This document shows positions 54,897 to 62,432 of a stretch of 64,000 nt of DNA, one piece after another. A program made the translations under genes and the position numbers. The stretch is from Aerococcus sanguinicola. Its GTDB lineage: Bacteria; Bacillota; Bacilli; Lactobacillales; Aerococcaceae. The stretch is from NCBI RefSeq assembly GCF_001543145.1, contig NZ_CP014160.1, forward strand, positions 1,798,001 through 1,862,000, read 5' to 3'. The notes under the pieces are model-generated. The model did not search any database and had not been told where the DNA came from. It saw only the letters and a program-made list of their open reading frames with translations. Numbering within the stretch: the first letter of the stretch is position 1; every line of letters begins with the position of its first letter.

Positions 54897-55763
54897 TTAG
54901 GCCTGGTCTTTAATCCGCGCCATAGTTTGGCGGACGGATTGGAGGTAGATGCCGCCAAATTTATAGAGATGGAGGGCTTGGAAGTAGAGTTTGTAGAATT
55001 CTAGGCGTTGCTGGGCACCGGGAGCTAGGGGATAGGCATCATTATAGGCTTGGTAGAAGTCAGGACTAAAGCCGCCAAAAACCAGGCTGACCCCTAAGTC
55101 GAATTCCCGGTCCCCATAAAAGCAGGCCGGGTCAAAAAGAACCGGTTGGCCGTTTTGGTCAAACATATAATTACCTGCCCAGAGGTCACCGTGGAGGAGG
55201 GAAGGGCTTGAGCTATGCTGGTCTAAAGTCTCGCTAATTATTTCAAGGACCCTCTGATAGTTGGCTTGGTCTTCTGGCTGCCAGAGCCCTTTTTGGCTGA
55301 TGGCTTGTTCGAGGGGGATCAAGCGCTGGTCGATAAAGAAGTCTTTCCAAGCATCCCTCCAAGTGTTTTCAAAGCGGATATCGCCTCCCTGGTAGGGGAG
55401 ATCGAAGCCGAATTGATGGCGGTCAGAGTGACTCTGGTGGAGCTTGGCCAGCATCTGGCCGAGATCCGCTTGCTGGCCTTGTCCTTCATGGATAAATTCT
55501 AGAATGAGGTAGGCGTCCGGGCCTAATTCGCCATGGGCAATGACTTCCGGCACGCGGACCCCGGCCTCAGCCATGGCTTTTAAACCAGCGATTTCAGCCT
55601 TATAGAAATCTTCTCGGCGGTTAGCTTGCACTAAGAGAAAATAGTCGCCTTGGCTGGTTTGAACCCGGTAGGCCTGGTTGACGTCACCACCTGTTACGGG
55701 GGTGAGCTTTTGGATAGCGTCTAATGGCAATTGGGCAATTTGTTGGTCAGTTAATGCATACAT
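54897..55763 (-). CDS. Fructosamine kinase family protein
   Basis: This 288-residue protein belongs to the fructosamine-3-kinase family, within the aminoglycoside-phosphotransferase fold. These enzymes phosphorylate ketoamines on glycated proteins or amino acids. TPVTGGDVNQAYRV is the nucleotide loop; HGDLWAGN (191-198) is the catalytic loop with D193, and D211 in FDPACFYGDREFD binds metal. AGGAGG lies upstream of the ATG. TTGAGC-17-TAGAAT on the minus strand (55801-55829) is a probable promoter. Substrate is inferred from family only. Confidence 0.9.
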   Translation of the reverse strand: MYALTDQQIAQLPLDAIQKLTPVTGGDVNQAYRVQTSQGDYFLLVQANRREDFYKAEIAGLKAMAEAGVRVPEVIAHGELGPDAYLILEFIHEGQGQQADLGQMLAKLHQSHSDRHQFGFDLPYQGGDIRFENTWRDAWKDFFIDQRLIPLEQAISQKGLWQPEDQANYQRVLEIISETLDQHSSSPSLLHGDLWAGNYMFDQNGQPVLFDPACFYGDREFDLGVSLVFGGFSPDFYQAYNDAYPLAPGAQQRLEFYKLYFQALHLYKFGGIYLQSVRQTMARIKDQA

Positions 55764-55800
55764 GCTTATCCTCCTAAATCTTTAGTCGCTTACAATGTCT

Positions 55801-55829
55801 ATTCTAGTGGTTTTTGGAGGAAAGCTCAA
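55801..55829 (-). promoter_or_regulatory. Promoter of the fructosamine kinase-like gene
   Basis: On the minus strand TTGAGC, a 17-base spacer and TAGAAT. Confidence 0.6.
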
Positions 55830-55859
55830 AAGCTAGGATTAGTTTCAAGCAGGGATCTT

Positions 55860-55868
55860 TGTTATAAT
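55860..55868 (+). promoter_or_regulatory. Extended -10 promoter of the MoxR-VWA operon
   Basis: TGT directly before TATAAT (55863-55868); the -35 region is poor. Confidence 0.6.
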
Positions 55869-55907
55869 AGAAGAAGATGAAATGAAACACAAGAAAGGTG
55901 GATGTCG

Positions 55908-57107
55908 ATGGCAGACCGAGTGCCGGGGCTGACTTATCGAGCAGTCTTTAAAGGAATTAATTTATTGCTTCAAGAAGATTCAAATATTGTAACAGACATT
56001 GTGGGACACGGGGGGATTGGTAAGTCCCAGCTCGTGCGTGAACTCGCCGCTGCGAATGACTTTCCCTTCTTTGAAATTACCTGTTCGCTCTTACAGCCTG
56101 GGGACCTAACTATGCCGGTGCCTAAGGAAGACCGAATCGATTACTATCTCAACCCGCAAGTCCAAGGGGCGGTCGATGCAGCTGAGGCCAATCCGGATAA
56201 AAAAGTCATCCTCTTCCTCGATGAATTTAACCGGCCGATCGCTATGGTCCAAGGCGAACTGATGAACCTGGTCCTCCAACGCAATCTTATGGGGATCGAC
56301 CTGCCAGACAATGTGGTTATTATTACGGCGGAAAATCCGTCTTCTGATGTTGAAGGCTTTGAAGGCTCTTCCTATGCGACCAATGCCCGGGATATGGCTA
56401 TTAATGACCGGACCATGCGGATTCGGATGGGAACGACTTTAGACCAGTGGCTGGAATCTTTTGCCCAAGCTGACCATCCTAAGCGGCCAGGGCATTCCAT
56501 GATCCATCCGCTCATCCGGGACTTCCTCCAAGCAGAAGGCCGGCAATACTTCATTGTGATTGATGAGACCCGGGATAAGAATCCGACCCCTCGTGCTTAT
56601 GAACGCTTATCGGAACTCTTCTATAATTATGAAGGGGCAGGCTATGACTTGCTTGATTTAGCGGATGATGACCTCTTGGCCTTCCTCGTTGAAGGGATTG
56701 ACGGCTGTATCGGTGAAGAAGCCGGTCAAGTCTTCCTCTCCTACCTCCAAACCCACCAGGGCGACTTTATCAAGGCAGCGGAAGTGGTTGAAGCGGAAGG
56801 CCCCCACTTGGATGCTTCTATCCTAGACCGCTACCAAGCTATGGAGGCCATCCGCAAGAAGCGGGTGATTGAAGACCTGACTGCCTATCTTCTGGACCAT
56901 GAGGATTTATTGACCGACCAGGACCTGCTTAACCGCTACCTGGATCTCTTCTTGGCAACGGAAGCAGATGAGGTCTATAGCCTGGTCAAGCGCTTGACCG
57001 AAGCCGAAGCGGCCTCAGCTTTGGGACGCTTGAACCAAGCTCTCTCGAATTTTGACGCTTATGTGGACCGGGCCTTTGAGATCACTATGGCTGTATCGAA
57101 GAAATAA
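55908..57107 (+). CDS. MoxR-family AAA ATPase
   Basis: This 399-residue AAA+ ATPase has Walker A GHGGIGKS (33-40), Walker B VILFLDEFNR (D105, E106), and sensor-type TAENPSSD. MoxR ATPases act with VWA-domain partners as chaperones that activate or insert metal or cofactor in other proteins. The C-terminal ~150 residues form an acidic helical extension. ATG at 55908 is 6 bases after AAAGGTGG; ATG 55902 abuts the site. A VWA protein gene follows after 19 bases. Its client is unknown. Confidence 0.88.
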   Translation: MADRVPGLTYRAVFKGINLLLQEDSNIVTDIVGHGGIGKSQLVRELAAANDFPFFEITCSLLQPGDLTMPVPKEDRIDYYLNPQVQGAVDAAEANPDKKVILFLDEFNRPIAMVQGELMNLVLQRNLMGIDLPDNVVIITAENPSSDVEGFEGSSYATNARDMAINDRTMRIRMGTTLDQWLESFAQADHPKRPGHSMIHPLIRDFLQAEGRQYFIVIDETRDKNPTPRAYERLSELFYNYEGAGYDLLDLADDDLLAFLVEGIDGCIGEEAGQVFLSYLQTHQGDFIKAAEVVEAEGPHLDASILDRYQAMEAIRKKRVIEDLTAYLLDHEDLLTDQDLLNRYLDLFLATEADEVYSLVKRLTEAEAASALGRLNQALSNFDAYVDRAFEITMAVSKK

Positions 57108-57126
57108 TTAGGGAAAGGAGACCTGT

Positions 57127-58698
57127 ATGGACGGAATCAAGACAGATAAAAGTCGGGATGAATTGTTGGCTTTAATGGGTTCTAGCCAGCAGGGCCTCGC
57201 TATCGATAATATTGATGACCGCTATTTCCGCTTGCGGATCGCCTTCATTATTTATATGAATTTTGGGGCGGATGAAGACTACCAGACTTTTTCTGACCTC
57301 ATGCACGAATTCATTGGCCTCTTAACGGCCTCTCTAATGACGGACCGCAGCTACAGTGGGGCTAACGATAGCCTCTTCGCGGGTATTATTTACCGCTTGG
57401 ACCGGCAGATGAGTAAGACCCTAGCTAAGCCCATGAACTTATCCTTTGAGGGCTTACGCTTTACACTCACGATCAACCCTATCCTTTTCTTCATGTATTA
57501 TGAGAGTCCTAAGCAAATGTTAGCGGGGATCCGTCAGATTTGCTACCACATAATTTTTAATCATATGACCGATTATGACTGGGCCTTTCAAGAGACGGAG
57601 GATGCCAAGGTCATGAGCGTGGCAATGGAAACAGAGATTAACCAGTACATCCAAGACCTTCCCAGTCACGCCGTTTCCCTGCCTGGTTTAAGAAAGAAGC
57701 TCGATGTCCGCCTGCAGGAGAAGAAGGGGACTCTCTATTATTACCAAGAGATGAAGAAAATCGCTAATGATCCCTCCCATCCTAGCCACAACCGGACCTT
57801 ATCGACCTTCGAGAAGATGAAGGGGTCGGGGCAGATGGACGACCTATATAGTCAGCTAGCGGGTAATTTTGATGAAGACAAGCTCTCGGACTTGCGCATT
57901 GATTCTGCCGAGCAGCTAAACGACGAAATGAAGAAGAATTTCTCCATGCAGCAGGTCATCCCCCAGGGTAAGAATAACGACCTCCATCGTAAGATCATCA
58001 ATGGCCTGGTTCGTAAGGCCTATGATGACTTGACCGATGAGATGCGGGAACACTTGTCGGGCCAATTATCAGAAAAGGTTAAGCCGATGAATAAGTCACG
58101 GGCCATCAATTGGAAGGAGATTATCCAGAGGGGCGAGGGTGCGACTCCCGTTCCTTACCGCCTGTCTAAGAACCGGATGAACCGACGGCAGCCCTTCCGC
58201 ATCGACTTACCTGGCCGGGTCTTGGATACCGCAACAACCCTGATTGTTTTTGTTGACACCTCCGCCTCGCAAAATGAGGAAGCCCTAGCTTATAGCCTAG
58301 GTGAACTGGCCAATATCCAAAAGACTTTGGGCAACCAGGTCTGGTTAGTCCAAGTCGATACCAAGGTGGTGAAGGCTGAACGTTTGACCCATCAGACCCT
58401 ATCCCAGTTTTCTTTTGAAGGGCGGGGTGGGACGAGCTTTGCACCCGCCTTTGACTGGCTCCATGACCATGGCTTTAACGACCATAATTCGGTTGCTGTC
58501 TACTTTACAGACGGTTACGGGGATGATGGTTTCGACCGCTATGGCTACCATAACATGTACTGGATCTTGACCCAGGCTGATCCTCAAGAAGAGAACCCCT
58601 TGTCGACCGAAAGCTATGGCAAGATTCTCTACTTGCGTCAAAGTGAAGCCTACAATAATCAATTGATGCAAAACCGTCTGCGCCAAACCCATGATTAG
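57127..58698 (+). CDS. VWA-like domain protein with degenerate metallopeptidase region (DUF2201-like)
   Basis: This 523-residue protein has an N-terminal part like the putative metallopeptidase domain of DUF2201 and a C-terminal VWA-like domain with MIDAS residues D377-T-S379-A-S381 (FVDTSAS), then GGTSFAPAF and YFTDGYGDDG. In the first part the zinc motif HExxHxxxxH reads QICYHIIFNH: the first His-Glu pair is replaced by Gln-Ile (137-138), so peptidase activity is unlikely. Its MoxR partner lies upstream. GGAAAGGAG precedes the ATG. Confidence 0.85.
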   Translation: MDGIKTDKSRDELLALMGSSQQGLAIDNIDDRYFRLRIAFIIYMNFGADEDYQTFSDLMHEFIGLLTASLMTDRSYSGANDSLFAGIIYRLDRQMSKTLAKPMNLSFEGLRFTLTINPILFFMYYESPKQMLAGIRQICYHIIFNHMTDYDWAFQETEDAKVMSVAMETEINQYIQDLPSHAVSLPGLRKKLDVRLQEKKGTLYYYQEMKKIANDPSHPSHNRTLSTFEKMKGSGQMDDLYSQLAGNFDEDKLSDLRIDSAEQLNDEMKKNFSMQQVIPQGKNNDLHRKIINGLVRKAYDDLTDEMREHLSGQLSEKVKPMNKSRAINWKEIIQRGEGATPVPYRLSKNRMNRRQPFRIDLPGRVLDTATTLIVFVDTSASQNEEALAYSLGELANIQKTLGNQVWLVQVDTKVVKAERLTHQTLSQFSFEGRGGTSFAPAFDWLHDHGFNDHNSVAVYFTDGYGDDGFDRYGYHNMYWILTQADPQEENPLSTESYGKILYLRQSEAYNNQLMQNRLRQTHD

Positions 58699-58711
58699 AA
58701 GGAGGAGGCTT

Positions 58712-59179
58712 ATGTCGCAAACACATGACCTGAAAAAAGCGCTAATCCGGGTGCAATTTGGGGATTACTTGCCCTTGGTTCAATCCTTCAGCTATCCGGA
58801 ATTAGAGGCCCTAGAAATTGAACCTCACTTTAACTTTTCGGAGATTTCGGATGAAGCGGCTTTCTATATGGTCGCGCAAGGCTATCTCGACCACTGGGAG
58901 TCCAGCTACCAGAAGGAGAGTCTCGTCCGGAAGGGAAACCTCTATCGTCAGGAACATCGAGTAGTCGATGAAGTGGAAGATGACTTCCTAGAGGCCGTAT
59001 GGCAAGCCTATGTCCAAGTCAAAGAGGCGGCCCAAAGCCAAGCTTCAAGGGTTTCCCAGTCGAGTATTACCCGGCATGGGAGCCAGGAATCGATCTGGGA
59101 ACAACTCATGCGTGATGGCGTTCCCGAACTCAAACAGAAAGTAAGCCAGTACAAGGCTCGCTATGGTTTAGATGATTAG
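58712..59179 (+). CDS. Hypothetical protein of the MoxR-VWA operon
   Basis: This 155-residue protein was not recognised. It is charged and soluble, without signal peptide or membrane segment. The first half has regularly spaced aromatics (FGDYLPLVQSFSYPELEALE); a Gln/Ser-rich stretch near 110-125 leads to a charged C-terminal helix. ATG at 58712 follows AAGGAGGAGG. It sits 13 bases after the VWA gene and 17 before the thiamine-binding-like gene, so it is almost certainly part of the same transcript. Confidence 0.8.
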   Translation: MSQTHDLKKALIRVQFGDYLPLVQSFSYPELEALEIEPHFNFSEISDEAAFYMVAQGYLDHWESSYQKESLVRKGNLYRQEHRVVDEVEDDFLEAVWQAYVQVKEAAQSQASRVSQSSITRHGSQESIWEQLMRDGVPELKQKVSQYKARYGLDD

Positions 59180-59196
59180 GAAAGGAGCTTTTGAAT

Positions 59197-59523
59197 ATGT
59201 CACAATTAAATACCCTATGTGCGCTCGCTATTGCCCCTTACGGACAAGGTGACCACCTGTCACAATATGTCATCCAAGCGGTGAAGGTGATCCAAGATTC
59301 AGGACTGTCTTACCAGACCCACGCGATGACGACCGAAATTGAAGGGGATTTGGATGAAGTGATGGCGGTGGTGACCAAGGCAGCTAAGGTCTTGGCTGAA
59401 AATGGCATCCGCACCGAAATTAGCTTCCGAGCTGATATCCGCCCAGGCCGAGAAAATGCCTTTGAACAGAAGAAGGCCAGCCTAGCCCGGGAAGAGAAAA
59501 AATTGGCTGATAAAGAAGATTAA
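59197..59523 (+). CDS. YqgV/MTH1187 family thiamine-binding protein (DUF77)
   Basis: This 108-residue protein has a ferredoxin-like fold family pattern: LCALAIAPYGQGDHLSQYV, SGLSYQTHAMTTEIEGDLDEVMAVV and a C-terminal RADIRPGRENAFEQK. Relatives bind thiamine or similar compounds. ATG at 59197 follows AAAGGAG; an in-frame TTG two codons earlier is too close. It is the last gene of the MoxR-VWA operon; its link to a MoxR ATPase is unexplained and notable. Confidence 0.88.
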   Translation: MSQLNTLCALAIAPYGQGDHLSQYVIQAVKVIQDSGLSYQTHAMTTEIEGDLDEVMAVVTKAAKVLAENGIRTEISFRADIRPGRENAFEQKKASLAREEKKLADKED

Positions 59524-59566
59524 AAAAAGATTGGCTCCAGATAAAAAACTGGAGTCAATCTTTTTT
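59523..59566. terminator. Bidirectional terminator after the MoxR-VWA operon
   Basis: AAAAAAGATTGGCTCCAG pairs with CTGGAGTCAATCTTTTTT with one G-T type mismatch. Confidence 0.93.
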
Positions 59567-59574
59567 AGCGAAGC

Positions 59575-60699
59575 TTATAAATCAGAGGCACGGAAGGCTT
59601 CGGCTAGGGAGACTTGGCTAGGGATGCCGACTTTCTGGAAGGCTTTGTCGAGGGCCTTGTACATGGCCTCAAAATACTCGACTTCCATATTGGATCCCAT
59701 GTGGGCAATCCGCAAGATGCGTTCACCGAGAGGGCCGTCGCCATTAGCGATTAAGAGGCCTTCTTCTTTAACTGCTGCCATGACGTCAAAACTGCTAAAG
59801 CCTTCAGGAAGGAGTACAGCTGTTAGGGTATTGGCAGGATGGTCTTTGGCATAGAGTTCAAAACCTGCTTCTTGGAAAAGCTGCCGGGTGTTATCAGCCC
59901 ATTTGGCGTGCTTAGCGGCGAAGTCATGGGAGAGGGTTTGGTCTAAGGCAGCGTCCATGGCATAGACTAAGTTCTCGCTCATGGTATAAGGAAAATCGAA
60001 ATGGTCATTGTCAAAATTAAGATAGGACTTAAAGTTGGAATAGAACGAAGGGATGGGACTTTGCCGCTGGTCGAGCCGGTCCAAGGCCTTTTGAGACAAT
60101 GTTACGGTACCAATGCCAACCGGGGCAGAGAAGCATTTTTGACTGCCGCCGAGCAGGACGTCCACTTGGGCGCGGTCAAAGTCGATAGCTTCGCCTCCGA
60201 TTCCAGAGACGGAGTCCACAATGGATAAGATGCCATAGCGGTGGAGCAAGTTTCCGATGCCGTGGATGTCATTAGAAATCCCGGTAGGCGTTTCACAATG
60301 GACAAAAGTAGCCACTTGGAAATCAGAGTCCTTTTCTAAGAAGGCTTCCAATTCATCAAGTTTAATGCCGTGCCGCCAGTCTTGTTCGAAGAGGACCGGC
60401 CGACCACCGACAAAACGCACGAAGTCCGCAAAGCCGGCGCCATAGACCCCATTGGAGAGGACTAAGACCCGGTCACCCGCTTCAACCATGGAAAAGATGG
60501 CCGCTTCTAAAGTGATAAGGGCTTCGCCTATCATGAAGAAGGAAGGGGCATCCGTCTGTAGGACTTGCGAAACTTTCTTTTCCACTTGGCGCTGGTAGTT
60601 GGTGTAGTCATGGTCAAGGTCAGTATTCGTCTTCGACTGGGCAAAGGCTTTGAGGACCTTGTCAGTCACATGGGAAGGACCTGGACTAAGGTTTAACAT
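59575..60699 (-). CDS. Class V aminotransferase (alanine-glyoxylate aminotransferase family)
   Basis: This 374-residue PLP enzyme has fold-type I features: LSPGPSHVTDKV at the N-terminus, D162 in VDSVSGIGG to hold the pyridine nitrogen, and K188 in LLGGSQKCF as the Schiff-base lysine. The family includes alanine-glyoxylate and serine-pyruvate aminotransferases; the specific amino donor is not determinable. ATG at 60699 follows GAAAGGAAG; an ATG at 60732 lies inside a minus-strand -10 box (TATAAT, 60731-60736). A broken SDR gene lies upstream on the same strand. Confidence 0.88.
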   Translation of the reverse strand: MLNLSPGPSHVTDKVLKAFAQSKTNTDLDHDYTNYQRQVEKKVSQVLQTDAPSFFMIGEALITLEAAIFSMVEAGDRVLVLSNGVYGAGFADFVRFVGGRPVLFEQDWRHGIKLDELEAFLEKDSDFQVATFVHCETPTGISNDIHGIGNLLHRYGILSIVDSVSGIGGEAIDFDRAQVDVLLGGSQKCFSAPVGIGTVTLSQKALDRLDQRQSPIPSFYSNFKSYLNFDNDHFDFPYTMSENLVYAMDAALDQTLSHDFAAKHAKWADNTRQLFQEAGFELYAKDHPANTLTAVLLPEGFSSFDVMAAVKEEGLLIANGDGPLGERILRIAHMGSNMEVEYFEAMYKALDKAFQKVGIPSQVSLAEAFRASDL

Positions 60700-60744
60700 G
60701 GTAAAACTTCCTTTCAAAATCATTTTATTCATTATAATACAATT

Positions 60745-61506
60745 CTAATCTTTTGCCCACCGGTTGGGTAATTGCGGGTCGAGAAGTTCAAATTCGCGGC
60801 TGTCTAGGTTTACCTTAGCTAAGACTTTGTCGCTCTTAATCAGCTGGTCTAGGAAGGCAGCAATCTCATCCGCTTCATTGTAACGTTTCCAAACATCATC
60901 AGCTGTCAGGCTCTCGTCCTGGGAGGCCACATTAATGAAAGCGGTGTTGACAGCAGCCGGCGCTAAAATTTTGACTTGGACTGCTGCCTCTTGGTTATGG
61001 AGATAGCGGCCAATATTTTCGGAAAAGGCGCTGATATAGAACTTCATCGGACTGTAGAAGGGGGAAGATTCCATCAGCTCATAGCCTGCCACTGAAGAAA
61101 CATTGACCAGGCAAGCTCCCTCGACGGCCTGGTAATCGCGCAAGTAATACTGGCTGAGCAGGGTAGGGGCTAGCATATCCACCTTCATCAGCTCTAATAT
61201 TTCTTCACTCGTCTGGCTGAGGAAGTCCTTACTATTAGAGAAGCCCGCATTGTTGATCTAACACTTAATGTGATAAGCTTTAGTCTTTTGGTAAAAAGTT
61301 TCTAGTTCTCCAATCTGACTTAAGTCCTGGACCAAGTAATCCACCTTGATTCCAGTGAATTCTTCTTCAAATTCCTTCTTTAGGGCAGCCAGCCGGTCTT
61401 CGCGGCGGGCAACCAAGATGAGGTTCTCCCCTTGGCTAGCAGCCAAACGCGCATAAGCTTGACCGATCCCTGAACTGGCACCTGTAATTAATGTATACTC
61501 TTGCAT
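60745..61506 (-). pseudogene. Short-chain dehydrogenase (SDR), interrupted by an in-frame TAG
   Basis: The 254-codon frame encodes a classical [17 protein letters not shown] binds NAD(P), NNAG follows, the catalytic serine is in NVSSVAG and the Tyr-Lys pair in FYSPMKFY. It is broken by TAG at plus-strand 61258-61260, exactly between KC and INNAG, where family members have a hydrophobic residue (for example Leu). The frame is intact on both sides. AAGGAGG precedes the ATG at 61506; a promoter with TATACT lies upstream. The lesion is a single nonsense change, so recent decay, a sequencing error or readthrough are all possible. Confidence 0.85.
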
Positions 61507-61682
61507 TCGTCATCCTCCTTTGCCTCCAGTATAACATGGAAAGGTTTTCAATTCAGAGTTTAACTATTTATGAAGGGCAAATTAGTTTAATTGCTTTCGG
61601 GGTTTAATCCGATATAAGCAAGTGTATATATTTGCACATTCTGTACATTTTCTCAGATAGCAAAATTAATTACAAAAAGCCC

Positions 61683-61711
61683 TTGCCTTTCGATTGGAAA
61701 TTAGGTAGAAT
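61683..61711 (+). promoter_or_regulatory. Promoter of tRNA-Ala
   Basis: TTGCCT (61683-61688), 17 bases and TAGAAT (61706-61711). Confidence 0.75.
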
Positions 61712-61723
61712 GGTCTTATTGAC

Positions 61724-61796
61724 GGGGGCGTAGCTCAGTTGGGAGAGCGCTACACTGGCAGTGTAGAGGTCGTCGGTTCGAGCCCGATCGTCTCCA
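61724..61796 (+). tRNA. tRNA-Ala(GGC)
   Basis: The cloverleaf has acceptor arms GGGGGCG and CGTCTCC with the G3-U70 pair that marks alanine tRNAs, D arm GCTC/GAGC, anticodon stem CTACA/TGTAG with loop CTGGCAG (anticodon GGC), T arm GTCGG/CCGAT and discriminator A at 61796. No CCA is encoded. A second G-T pair occurs in the acceptor stem. Confidence 0.93.
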
Positions 61797-61832
61797 TAAG
61801 ATAATCCTATAAATGTTGATGTATTAACGTTT

Positions 61833-61876
61833 AAAGCGGGAAGATAGCAATTTATTGTGTGATCTTCCCGCTTTTT
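61833..61876 (+). terminator. Terminator after tRNA-Ala
   Basis: AAAGCGGGAAGAT pairs with ATCTTCCCGCTTT, followed by TT. Confidence 0.88.
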
Positions 61877-61940
61877 GTTATATAACGATGTTAAATATTA
61901 TCAATCAACTTTTAAAGTCTGAAAAATACGAAGTACTAAG

Positions 61941-61984
61941 AAGCAGCGCTCCAGGAAAAAATTTAACCTGGAGCGCTGCTTTTA
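61941..61984. terminator. Bidirectional terminator of the small membrane protein
   Basis: AAGCAGCGCTCCAGG pairs perfectly with CCTGGAGCGCTGCTT. Confidence 0.93.
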
Positions 61985-61987
61985 GCA

Positions 61988-62236
61988 TTAGGCTCTTGAC
62001 GAGAAATATTTCCATATGTTTAAGAAGAAAATCAGCAGCAGAAGGTAGCGGATAACATCAAAGATGCGCAAGAAGAAGTTTTCATAGCTGACGGGTGAGA
62101 AGAGGTAGATGACCAGTAAGACTACTAGGCAAAAACAGATGCTCAGTGTCATCCCTACAAACATAGAAGAAGTACGAATGGATTGCTTAAGCTTAAAGCA
62201 CTCTAAAAAATATTCTTTTACATCATCAATATGCAT
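61988..62236 (-). CDS. Small membrane protein, unknown
   Basis: This 82-residue protein was not recognised. It has two hydrophobic segments (about residues 25-47 and 60-75) separated by a short loop, and an amphipathic, charged N-terminus (MHIDDVKEYFLECFKLK). AAGGTGG precedes the ATG. TTTCAG-17-TATAAT on the minus strand (62272-62300) is a good promoter and a strong terminator follows, which supports a real gene. Confidence 0.65.
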   Translation of the reverse strand: MHIDDVKEYFLECFKLKQSIRTSSMFVGMTLSICFCLVVLLVIYLFSPVSYENFFLRIFDVIRYLLLLIFFLNIWKYFSSRA

Positions 62237-62271
62237 TTGTCATCCACCTTATATGTCTAAATTTTAGCCTT

Positions 62272-62300
62272 ATTATACCGCAAAGTCCTTCTGACTGAAA
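62272..62300 (-). promoter_or_regulatory. Promoter of the small membrane protein
   Basis: On the minus strand TTTCAG, 17 bases and TATAAT. Confidence 0.6.
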
Positions 62301-62383
62301 GTATTTTCATCTAATTGTCTTTTAATCTAAGGCTTTTATTCTATTCAGGAGTGATTAATGACAGTTTAGGAAGTAATAAGTTT

Positions 62384-62412
62384 TTAATTATAAAATGTAG
62401 TATACTTATATT
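62384..62412 (+). promoter_or_regulatory. Promoter of the surface protein gene
   Basis: TTAATT (62384-62389), 17 bases and TATATT (62407-62412); an alternative -10 is TATACT at 62401. Confidence 0.5.
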
Positions 62413-62432
62413 ATGAATAAGGAGGAGATTAT

